From Bordetella parapertussis (lineage in GTDB: Bacteria; Pseudomonadota; Gammaproteobacteria; Burkholderiales; Burkholderiaceae_B), in assembly GCA_945897365.1 (NCBI GenBank), contig CAMDFD010000044.1, positions 1 to 7,481 on the forward strand: a stretch of 7,481 nucleotides of DNA, read 5' to 3'. A program made the position numbers and the translations under genes. Below the pieces are notes generated by a model. It did not search any database. It was not told the origin of the DNA and saw only the letters and a list, made by a program, of their open reading frames with translations. This document shows, piece after piece, positions 1-5,496 of this stretch; the stretch's first letter is position 1, and each line of letters starts with the position of its first letter.

Positions 1-29
1 ATTTAAAAACATCCAATTACAACCCCACA

Positions 30-62
30 AAAGCAAAAACCCCAGCGCGAACGCTAGGGTTT
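30..62 (-). terminator. Rho-independent terminator with UUCG loop
   Basis: On the minus strand, arms at 52-60 and 39-47 form a 9-bp stem (one G-U pair, extendable by two A-T pairs) closed by a TTCG loop at 48-51. It is followed by TTTTTGCTTTT. It lies just after the tRNA-like 3' end at 75-126, where a tRNA terminator would sit. No gene that it would now terminate is recognisable. Confidence 0.8.
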
Positions 63-74
63 CTAAAGTTTCAG

Positions 75-126
75 TGGTGGCAGGAGGCGGAATCGACTGA
101 TGCCCCGAAGGTGTTTCATCCTTATT
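75..126 (-). repeat. tRNA-like 3' half, copy 1 (probable tRNA-Phe remnant)
   Basis: Read on the minus strand, this stretch starts AATAAGGATGAAACACCTT, like an anticodon arm with GAA in the loop, and ends GTCGATTCCGCC...GCCACCA, like a T-loop, acceptor strand and CCA. The T-stem 5' strand no longer pairs, and no D-arm or 5' acceptor strand lies upstream, so it is not a working tRNA. A related copy lies at 1000-1049, and each copy is followed by its own UUCG terminator. Such 3' tRNA fragments are typical scars of integrative elements that use tRNA genes as attachment sites. The tRNA-Phe identity is from recall of betaproteobacterial tRNA-Phe ends, not from a search. Confidence 0.55.
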
Positions 127-171
127 TTCTAAATATTTAAGTAATTGGCCATATCCCGCTTGTGATTCAAG

Positions 172-231
172 CGTCCCGTAACTGAACTTTTGATCAACAG
201 GTTTCAGCGGGTTGAAAGTTTCGGCGTAAAA
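172..231 (-). repeat. 60-bp direct repeat, copy A
   Basis: This copy matches copy B at 1691-1749, with a shared core of CGTCCCGTAACTG, a few changes, then TTGATCAACAGGTTTCAGCGGGT and GCCGTAAA-like ends. The minus strand can be read as FNPLKPVDQ...SYGT, and copy B as FDPLKPVDQ...SYGT. All base differences between the copies across that reading change the amino acid, and this copy has no start codon, so it behaves as a DNA repeat and not as a conserved peptide. Confidence 0.8.
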
Positions 232-276
232 CGTAAATACCCCGCGTCGCTGCGCTCCGAAGTGATCAGGTTAGGC

Positions 277-360
277 TGGAATAACTGTCCAGTTTGTTGT
301 GGAATCGCTGATCAGTTTGCCGTGGAATGACTGTCCAGTTTGAGCGGAATACGCACTGAT
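277..360. mobile_element. IS21-family end relic: tandem 23-bp units
   Basis: Three units of exactly 23 bp follow each other at 277-299, 300-322 and 323-345, each TGGAAT(N)CTG(T/A)(T/C)CAGTTTG plus three bases. A fourth partial unit, GGAATACGCAC, begins at 346. IS21-family elements carry several such transposase-binding repeats at their ends, often with GGAATACGCA facing the transposase genes. No istA or istB sequence lies nearby, so this looks like a leftover end or a solo terminus. If the usual orientation holds, the element body would have been to the right. Confidence 0.6.
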
Positions 361-397
361 TCTTTTGAATTGCTGAAAAAGTTAACCCTTACAAAAA

Positions 398-416
398 ATG
401 TCGTTTTAAACGACAT
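398..416. promoter_or_regulatory. Perfect 19-bp palindrome, possible operator
   Basis: ATGTCGTTT and AAACGACAT flank a single central T, giving 9-bp arms with no mismatch. The loop is too short for a stable hairpin, so a dimeric DNA-binding protein site is more likely than an RNA structure. It sits between the IS21-like relic and the sixA remnant, and both flanks carry a near-repeat, ACCCTTACAAAA at 385-396 and ACCTTACAAAA at 435-445. No regulator gene is adjacent. Confidence 0.4.
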
Positions 417-441
417 CACAAATTAACTATTTAAACCTTAC

Positions 442-491
442 AAAAGCTGGTGGCATGGTTTTTATCCGCATTGGCGGACACCACCAGTTTT
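442..491 (-). terminator. Two-level hairpin downstream of sixA, possible terminator
   Basis: The outer arms are CTGGTGG (447-453) and CCACCAG (481-487), extended by AAAA and TTTT with one bulged base. An inner hairpin, TCCGC-ATTG-GCGGA, lies at 465-478. On the minus strand it comes 12 bases after the sixA stop codon and its 3' arm ends in CTTTTG, so it could end sixA transcription, although the U-run is within the stem. Confidence 0.4.
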
Positions 492-503
492 AGTAACGCC
501 AAT

Positions 504-923
504 TTATTTTTTTTTGTCATGGTTCGAGCTAAACCACCACAAGCTCCCGCCCTCAATATTGGTATTTTTCTCCACGCCGCTATGTAAAAGACTATTTACT
601 CGACCCACATTGGGTTGATGACCAACAAAGACGGTTGTTAAGTCAGCATTGGGCCAATCAGCGTGATTCAACACAGCAATTCCAGAGGCCAATTCAGAGT
701 GGTATTGGAAATCATCTACCGCCTCATAGTGGTCGACCAGCTCAGCCGCGGTCTGGCGAGCTCTCAGTGCGGGGCTACCAAATACTCTATAAGGACTTGG
801 CACATTATCTTTTATCCAGGCGCTAATGTATTTGGCTTGCTGTACTCACAACGCTGTTAGTGGGTGTGATTCATCTGGATTACCGGGAGCTGAATCTGCG
901 TGACGCCAAATTAGTAAATTCAT
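504..923 (-). pseudogene. sixA: SixA-type phosphohistidine phosphatase interrupted by in-frame TGA
   Basis: SixA belongs to the histidine phosphatase (phosphoglycerate mutase-like) superfamily and removes phosphate from histidine on phosphotransfer proteins. Starting at ATG 923, with GGAGG five bases upstream, the frame reads MNLLIWRHAD with the catalytic RH(A) at residues 7-9, then LTAL, and meets TGA at 846-848 (codon 26). The same frame continues VQQAKYISAW, then SPALRARQTA at 50-59, a family-typical glutamate near 77, GHQPNVGRV with the second catalytic histidine at 102, and GGSLWWF. It ends at 139 codons, close to the family's usual 140-160. Relatives have glycine where the stop falls (LTxxG), so one G-to-T change (GGA to TGA) explains it. 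A restart at GTG 803 would lack catalytic His8. The rest is intact, so the lesion looks recent. The family call is firm and the gene name is by similarity. Confidence 0.85.
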
Positions 924-962
924 AGAACCTCCAAAACGTATGCGATGACTTATTTGAGCATA

Positions 963-990
963 AATGAAAAAACCACCCGAAGGTGGTTTT
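963..990 (-). terminator. Rho-independent terminator with UUCG loop after TA operon
   Basis: On the minus strand, AAAACCACC (990-982), the loop TTCG (981-978) and GGTGGTTTT (977-969) form a perfect 9-bp stem, followed by TTCATTT. It follows the tRNA-like 3' end at 1000-1049 and the toxin gene, and lies upstream of sixA, so it should separate the toxin-antitoxin transcript from sixA. Confidence 0.85.
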
Positions 991-999
991 GGTCTTTCT

Positions 1000-1049
1000 T
1001 GGTGGCCCGGGGCGGAATCGACTAGGGGCTGAGGATGTCGATCCTTATT
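1000..1049 (-). repeat. tRNA-like 3' half, copy 2 (probable tRNA-Phe remnant)
   Basis: The minus strand reads AATAAGGATCGACATCCTCA, an anticodon-arm-like hairpin, and then AGTCGATTCCGCCCCGGGCCACCA-like sequence. The last part closely resembles the T-loop, acceptor and CCA of a betaproteobacterial tRNA-Phe. The T-stem partner strand is replaced by GCCCC, and no 5' half exists. The toxin stop codon TAA lies inside its first bases, so the coding sequence abuts or invades the tRNA remnant. It shares AATAAGGAT, AGTCGATTCCGCC and GCCACCA with copy 1 at 75-126. Confidence 0.6.
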
Positions 1050-1377
1050 GAAACCTTTGACGATACAGCGTTGCTTGGGTGATATCACGTCTTGGATGTA
1101 GGATTCGCCAAAGCTCTACGTGATCATTTTGGATCTCATAGAAGATCTGATGTGGAAAACGTTTCAACGCCCAAGATTTTATGCCCTCAATGTCTAATTC
1201 GAGTGCTAGACGTGGTGAGCCAATGTTGGGGTGTTGTCTTAAACGAGCGTATGCTTCATCAATTTCAATAGCGAAATTTTCTGCGACCGCTGTACCGGCC
1301 TGTTCGCGGTAGTAACAAATGATGTCGTGGACATCTGCAATTGCGTGGTGGTGTGGAGCAATTGTCCTAACAGTCAT
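1045..1377 (-). CDS. RelE/ParE-family toxin
   Basis: This 110-residue protein fits the ParE branch of the RelE/ParE fold, whose members poison DNA gyrase or, in RelE types, cleave mRNA on the ribosome. The N-terminal helices carry HAIADVHDIICYYREQAG. A middle segment has ARLRQHPNIGSPR. The C-terminal strands carry FPHQIFYEI, then VELWRILHPRRDI, the most recognisable family signature. ATG 1377 is chosen because AGGTGA lies eight bases upstream. A GTG at 1389 in the same frame would add four residues. The start is one base after the antitoxin stop (TAA, 1379-1381), so the pair is translationally coupled. The stop codon lies within the tRNA-like remnant. Whether the target is gyrase or mRNA cannot be told from sequence. 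Confidence 0.85.
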   Translation of the reverse strand: MTVRTIAPHHHAIADVHDIICYYREQAGTAVAENFAIEIDEAYARLRQHPNIGSPRLALELDIEGIKSWALKRFPHQIFYEIQNDHVELWRILHPRRDITQATLYRQRFQ

Positions 1378-1378
1378 T

Positions 1379-1603
1379 TTAAAGCTCACCTCTTGCTAGG
1401 GCTCGCAACCTTTGGAAGTATTCGGGGGTGATAGGATCGCACAGCGGTGAATTTTTGCCAGCTAGTAATTGCTCGCGTAGCCACGTTCGATCTTGTGGAA
1501 CTTGCAAGCTATTTGAGTCGTCATTGTTCTCATCGCTAGCATCACGGTTGTAAGGCTTTGGTTCTGATAAGGTATTTTGGGTGTAGGGTAGGTGCGGTGG
1601 CAT
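1379..1603 (-). CDS. ParD-like antitoxin, C-terminal domain only
   Basis: This is a 74-residue partner of the ParE-like toxin. The C-terminal third, WLREQLLAGKN followed by ITPEYFQRLRALARGEL, looks like the toxin-wrapping tail of ParD-type antitoxins. The first 40 residues are rich in Pro, Asn, Asp and Ser (DASDENNDDSNS at 21-32) and show no ribbon-helix-helix, so the usual DNA-binding and self-regulating part seems missing. ATG 1603 is chosen for AGGAG ten bases upstream. The open frame continues upstream to 1738 through the 60-bp repeat, but that extension has no ribosome site and no sign of coding constraint. An arm pair, GGCCTTC (1624-1630) and GAAGGCC (1681-1687), flanks the presumed promoter. 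Confidence is good for the pairing and moderate for the family. Confidence 0.7.
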   Translation of the reverse strand: MPPHLPYTQNTLSEPKPYNRDASDENNDDSNSLQVPQDRTWLREQLLAGKNSPLCDPITPEYFQRLRALARGEL

Positions 1604-1623
1604 GTCTTTTAAACTCCTGAATA

Positions 1624-1687
1624 GGCCTTCAATTCTGAATGTTTTTTGGCTTAAAGTCTGTTTCAAGAGGTAACGAAATGGAAGGCC
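1624..1687. promoter_or_regulatory. Inverted arms flanking the antitoxin promoter region
   Basis: GGCCTTC at 1624-1630 and GAAGGCC at 1681-1687 are perfect inverted 7-mers with similar A/T flanks, 50 bases apart, just upstream of the antitoxin start. TTGAAA on the minus strand between them could be a -35 element, but no good -10 follows. They could be a pair of operator half-sites, and chance is not excluded. Confidence 0.25.
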
Positions 1688-1690
1688 AAT

Positions 1691-1749
1691 CGTCCCGTAA
1701 CTGGACGCTTGATCAACAGGTTTCAGCGGGTCGAACACACGCCGTAAAC
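1691..1749 (-). repeat. 60-bp direct repeat, copy B
   Basis: This is the second copy of the repeat at 172-231, in the same orientation, about 1.5 kb away. It lies between the outer-membrane gene remnant and the antitoxin promoter region. Copy A likewise lies upstream of a tRNA-like 3' half, as this one does with the toxin-antitoxin genes in between. Confidence 0.8.
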
Positions 1750-1779
1750 AATAAAGCAGCTCGAAGGCTACTTTATTGT
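1748..1779 (-). terminator. 13-bp hairpin after the outer-membrane gene remnant
   Basis: On the minus strand, ACAATAAAGTAGC and GCTGCTTTATTGT pair over 13 bp (one G-U) around the loop CTTCGA. It lies 30 bases after the stop codon of the barrel remnant. The following T-run is only three bases, so termination may be weak. It directly abuts repeat copy B. Confidence 0.55.
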
Positions 1780-1809
1780 TACTCAGTTGATGGCTAAAGC
1801 TACTGATTA

Positions 1810-2028
1810 TTAAAACTGCAGCTTCAGTCCCACGTTGATTGTGCCGAGTGTTTGGCCGCTGCGTACCTCGCCCGAGGTGCCCGCATAAGCAAACGTGTTC
1901 TCAGACATCTTGGCTGTGCCATACAGTCCAGCTCGGACAAATTGACCTTTGAACCCGACATCCATTCCTCGCTGGTTTTGTTGCGTATCCGATGTGGTCA
2001 GGAGGTGATCCTCAGCCGTGTTCCACAA
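1810..2028 (-). pseudogene. C-terminal fragment of an outer-membrane beta-barrel protein
   Basis: About 70 codons remain, ending in alternating polar and hydrophobic strands: VGFKGQFVRAGLYG, then ENTFAYAGTSG, then TINVGLKLQF with a terminal Phe. A final strand ending in Phe is the BAM recognition signal of autotransporter and porin-type barrels, and the spacing resembles an autotransporter barrel end. No start codon with a ribosome site and no passenger or signal sequence exists; the only upstream start is a TTG at 2028. The gene therefore seems cut away by whatever rearrangement brought in the sequence to its right. The exact family is uncertain. Confidence 0.5.
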
Positions 2029-2144
2029 CGATCTCTATCTCTCAACTTGGGCTGACAGTTGGAGATAAATAAAAATTGGTTAGTATTTGTAAGCCAATCG
2101 ATTTATTATTGTTACAGCTATTAAGTCTAGTTAACTCTAAATGA
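2029..2144 (+). promoter_or_regulatory. AT-rich leader of the cytochrome operon
   Basis: The stretch contains a bulged hairpin with arms at 2037-2047 and 2057-2066, without a T-run, and the inverted pair ATTGG (2075-2079) and CCAAT (2094-2098). It is AT-rich from 2066 on and must hold the promoter of the gene run starting at 2145. Candidate -35 boxes such as TTGTTA at 2109 have no convincing -10 partner, so no promoter is assigned. Confidence 0.3.
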
Positions 2145-4007
2145 ATGAGTATAAATATGAAAAGAAATAAGCTTGCCAGCTTAAAAGGGTTTCTGACCGC
2201 CTGTACGGTTTTGATCGGTGCGGGTTTGGGTCAGTCTCAGGCTGCAGACAAAGACTCGACTATTTTTCTCCATCAGGCGTGGACATCACAACAACGCGCC
2301 GATTATTACTGGGGTTCCCAAGGCTCAGCTTTGATATCCTACGATATTTATCTTGCGCTGCAGTTGCCTGGGTCGAAGACACTGTTCAACAGTCCGGCGC
2401 ATGCCGATAAAGTTGGGTTGCTCATGGACCCGCCGGATTTAAAAAATAATCCTGACGGCTTGCCGATCGGGATCACCAAGACTACGGTCACGACTGGGCA
2501 ATATATTGGTGTGTACATGGGGATGACGTGCGCAGCCTGTCATACAGGGCAAATTCAGTACAAGGGTAAGCAGATCCGTATCGATGGAGGCGTCAGCAAT
2601 CGCGTTGATTTGGTTTCCTGGATGAGATCTTTAGCAGCTTCGCTCAATGAAACGGTGATTGATCCCGCGCGCTTTGAGACGATGTTAAAAACCATTCAAA
2701 AATCTAATCCTGTCATCAGTGAGGCAGATTTAAAAAAGCGGCTGCTCCAAGATACGCAAATCGTTCAGGCGCAAGTCAAGCACTCTTTTGTGGTGCCCTC
2801 TCTTCCTGGCCCTGGCCGAATGGACGCTTTAGGGAGTATTCATAATAGTTTTACAGGCATTAACACAGGCGAATTAGGAAATGTTTATCCAACGCTCGCC
2901 CCGGTTAAACCTCCATTTTTGTGGAATGCTCCCCAGTCTGCCTGGGTCCAATGGAGTGGTATTGCCTCTAACCCTCTGAGCCGCAATATTGGAGAGACAC
3001 TCGGTGTGTTCGCGCGTTATGACTTAAAGTCTGCGACGCCCGAGCAGGGATTGTTTGACACCACGACGGATGTCAAGGGATTGGTCAAACTTGAGTCTTT
3101 ATTGAAATTGCTGGCTCCACCCCAGTGGCCTGAAAAAATCCTAGGTCAGCTGGATCAGGAAAAAGTGTTGATCGGACAGAAACTCTTTGCTAAAAACTGT
3201 ATGCAATGTCATACCAGTTATCCTTATCGGTGGAGTCCTGAACGCGCACCAGGTAAGCGATTTATTGAAAATGCCATGGTTCCACAATCAATCGTAGGTA
3301 CGGACAATACGCAGCTGCGAGGGGTTAGTTTCAGCCCTTATCCAGTCATCTCGACAGGAAATCTAGCGTCTTATTTCAATGGTAAAGCTAAAGTATCTAA
3401 TGGCGAGTTTAGTCAGATTATTCAGGGAAAAATAATTGCAAAAGCAGTAAATAAGGCCGGGCCGTTCTCTAAAGAAGAGTTCGCCGTGATGAATAACTAC
3501 ACAAATTTTTTGAATGATCCGCCATCACCTACCCCTAAGGATAGCTATAAAGCATCACCACGAGACGGTGTCTGGGCGACAGGGCCATTTTTGCACAACG
3601 GCTCCGTCCCAACTATCTATGACTTACTGTCACCGGCAGCAGAACGGCCCACATCATTTTTTGTGACCCGTGAGTTTGATCCGGTCAAGCTTGGTGTCAA
3701 TACTGCGGTTGCGACTCCGAAGGACTATTTTTTTGATACGACCCTGGTTGGAAACTCGAATATGGGGCACTCGTTTGAAAAAAGCTTTACACAAACCCGT
3801 GGTAACGGGGTGATCGGTCCTGAACTCACGTCTGCAGAGCGCTACGCCATCATTGAGTACCTCAAGTCAATTCCTAATGAACCAGGTCGTGTCACAAACT
3901 ACGGTGGCCCAGCCAATCCATTGATTGCAAACGAAGATAAAACTTGGTTTAACTTTAAACATCCATTCAGTGGTCAAGAGGGGAGTAACTATGTCAGACC
4001 ACATTGA
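2145..4007 (+). CDS. Exported di-heme cytochrome c, RoxA/MauG/peroxidase-like
   Basis: This 620-residue protein has a Sec signal: a basic start (MKRNK), a hydrophobic stretch at about 16-28 and a likely cut after SQA near residue 33. Two heme c sites, CAACH at 129-133 and CMQCH at 352-356, stand 223 residues apart. Near the C-terminus is the motif GVWATGPFLHNGSVPTIYDL at 475-494, typical of bacterial di-heme peroxidases, MauG and the rubber oxygenase RoxA. NMGHSF, GVIGPELT and IIEYLKSIP follow. The size and wide heme spacing fit the RoxA-like branch better than the shorter (about 350-residue) peroxidases. The likely role is periplasmic oxidation of an organic substrate or peroxide. Two in-frame ATGs (2145, 2157) are possible and neither has a strong ribosome site. 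The 3' end overlaps the next gene by 17 bp. Confidence 0.85.
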   Translation: MSINMKRNKLASLKGFLTACTVLIGAGLGQSQAADKDSTIFLHQAWTSQQRADYYWGSQGSALISYDIYLALQLPGSKTLFNSPAHADKVGLLMDPPDLKNNPDGLPIGITKTTVTTGQYIGVYMGMTCAACHTGQIQYKGKQIRIDGGVSNRVDLVSWMRSLAASLNETVIDPARFETMLKTIQKSNPVISEADLKKRLLQDTQIVQAQVKHSFVVPSLPGPGRMDALGSIHNSFTGINTGELGNVYPTLAPVKPPFLWNAPQSAWVQWSGIASNPLSRNIGETLGVFARYDLKSATPEQGLFDTTTDVKGLVKLESLLKLLAPPQWPEKILGQLDQEKVLIGQKLFAKNCMQCHTSYPYRWSPERAPGKRFIENAMVPQSIVGTDNTQLRGVSFSPYPVISTGNLASYFNGKAKVSNGEFSQIIQGKIIAKAVNKAGPFSKEEFAVMNNYTNFLNDPPSPTPKDSYKASPRDGVWATGPFLHNGSVPTIYDLLSPAAERPTSFFVTREFDPVKLGVNTAVATPKDYFFDTTLVGNSNMGHSFEKSFTQTRGNGVIGPELTSAERYAIIEYLKSIPNEPGRVTNYGGPANPLIANEDKTWFNFKHPFSGQEGSNYVRPH

Positions 4008-5496
4008 TGGACCTAGAACAACTGCAGATCCTTCAATTGACCTAACTGATTTATTTGCTTTTACTAACCCCTCTGACCCCAAGAGACTTGTTCTTATCGC
4101 GGACGCTTTTCCTTTTGCCGGAGAGACAGGCGTATTTTCTAATGCTGCAAGTTACAGCATCATTGTTCGCCGAGTGAGAGTCTTAGGGTTGGGTGTCAGT
4201 GCTAAATTTGAATCGTATGGAGATCAGATCCGATTCGATTTTCATTTTGAAACCTTAAAGCCTACAGGTTTGCCAGGAGCCAATCCAGCCTCTCAAACTG
4301 GCTCCTGCACCTTGCCAACAGGAGAAGTTGTACCTTTGGTTGTTGGTGAGGAGCAGGGATCATATAGCAAGGATCGCTCGATACGTTTGTTTGCAGGGGT
4401 TCGATCCGATCCTTTTTATATTGGCTGGGTACTCAATAATATGAAGTCCGTACCCAATTATCTGCAAGACGATAATGTGATGGGTTTAGTGGTTGAGCTC
4501 AACATCGACCAGTTTTTCCCTGCCAGCCAAGGCACCATGTTTGGTGTGGTCGCTGAGACGACCCCTCGCCAGCGTAACTCTGGTTCACTTGTCGTACCTC
4601 GCTACGACTGGGTAGGACGGCCGGAGCAAACTAATTTTATTTTGAATGTGATTCCAGACTCAATTGATTTGCGTGATGTATGGAATCAACAAACTCCTTT
4701 TCAACGTATTTCTGACGATTTAGCACCTCTTTTTCAAAAGCGCTTGCACGATAGTTTTGAATTATGGGATAAGCGCGATGGTGAAACGAACTGGGATCCT
4801 GCGTTATTAAATGCGCATATCAATGTGCGCCTAGACGATTTTTTGGTGTTTGATATATCGAAACCGATCACCAATGATAGTCTTTTGGAAATTGAAAAAA
4901 GTACGATTGCAGGCAATCCTTACACCACAGGCGGTGGTAGAACTATTGACGCAAACTGCATTGACATATTGGTGACCTATTTAATCAATCGTGATCAAGG
5001 CAAGTTTTATCAGGGTGGGGCGACCCAGGCGACTCAACCAGGCTTAAGCGTGTTCCCCTATCTGGCACCGCCTAACAAAAAGATGCTTCAGTTTTCGCAC
5101 CAGGTTGATTTGCTCGCCAAGCCTGCTGAGGTATGGTCTTTAGTCGGACAGTTTGATAGCACCTGGAGTCCGCTCATTGCTTCGCTTCGCACTACAGGGA
5201 CAGGTATAGGTCAACTCAGAGAAATTGAAACAGTAGATGGCAAAACCATCGTTGAGCGTTTGGATAGCTTGGATACTGCGAATAAAACCCTTACATACAC
5301 CATGTTGAGTGGAGTACCTGCCAAGCCTTATACCGGAAAAATTCAGGTTGTTCCGAGCGGGGCAGGGAGTCGGGTGACTTGGAGTGTTGATTATCGGCCT
5401 TCTGGTCAAGGTGAATTGATCGTACGCCTGATCATTCAAACCTTGATTGAGCGCAGCTTAAATGCCCTACAAGAACGATTTGGCCAACCTAAATGA
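3991..5496 (+). CDS. DUF4331 protein with C-terminal SRPBCC domain
   Basis: This 501-residue protein has two parts. Residues 1-360 match DUF4331: SDHIDGP at 2-8, DLTDLFAFTNP at 17-27, RLFAGVRSDPFYIG at 132-145, GGGRTIDANCIDILVTYL at 314-331 and FPYLAPPN at 355-362. Residues 365-500 look like an SRPBCC (START/polyketide-cyclase) ligand-binding fold: QVDLLAKPAEVWSLVGQFD, a central set of strands and a long C-terminal helix, QTLIERSLNALQERF. DUF4331 has no assigned function. SRPBCC domains hold lipid or polyketide-like molecules in a cavity. No signal peptide is seen, so it should be cytoplasmic, unlike the upstream cytochrome. ATG 3991 is chosen for GGGAG five bases upstream. The longer frame from 3925 lies inside the cytochrome gene. 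The domain calls are firm and the joint role is unknown. Confidence 0.85.
   Translation: MSDHIDGPRTTADPSIDLTDLFAFTNPSDPKRLVLIADAFPFAGETGVFSNAASYSIIVRRVRVLGLGVSAKFESYGDQIRFDFHFETLKPTGLPGANPASQTGSCTLPTGEVVPLVVGEEQGSYSKDRSIRLFAGVRSDPFYIGWVLNNMKSVPNYLQDDNVMGLVVELNIDQFFPASQGTMFGVVAETTPRQRNSGSLVVPRYDWVGRPEQTNFILNVIPDSIDLRDVWNQQTPFQRISDDLAPLFQKRLHDSFELWDKRDGETNWDPALLNAHINVRLDDFLVFDISKPITNDSLLEIEKSTIAGNPYTTGGGRTIDANCIDILVTYLINRDQGKFYQGGATQATQPGLSVFPYLAPPNKKMLQFSHQVDLLAKPAEVWSLVGQFDSTWSPLIASLRTTGTGIGQLREIETVDGKTIVERLDSLDTANKTLTYTMLSGVPAKPYTGKIQVVPSGAGSRVTWSVDYRPSGQGELIVRLIIQTLIERSLNALQERFGQPK

Noticed and set aside
1..266. Minus-strand open frame ending in a hydrophobic stretch at the left edge
   Set aside because: It has no start codon after the TAA near 267-269, runs through the tRNA-like half and the terminator, and shows no codon constraint in the repeat.
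265..500. Integron attC site (a GTTAGGC core lies at 270-276, and a hairpin at 442-491)
   Set aside because: No matching GCCTAAC-type partner core is placed so as to fold with it, and no integrase is seen.
846..848. TGA in sixA read as glycine or selenocysteine (recoding)
   Set aside because: TGA serves as a true stop in this window, for example at 4005-4007 and 5494-5496, where the next gene overlaps. No selenocysteine insertion hairpin is evident and the position is not catalytic.
846..1088. 80-codon minus-strand frame across the terminator and tRNA-like half
   Set aside because: Only its last 25 codons are real: they are the start of sixA from ATG 923. The rest reads through a terminator and a tRNA remnant.
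1604..1738. N-terminal extension of the antitoxin through repeat copy B
   Set aside because: It has no ribosome site, and differences from repeat copy A are all amino-acid changing. ATG 1603 has AGGAG at a workable distance.
3867..4082. Antisense frames over the cytochrome, DUF4331 and TPR genes (for example 3867-4082, 4734-4916, 5140-5439)
   Set aside because: They have no ribosome sites or family signatures and lie wholly opposite well-supported genes.
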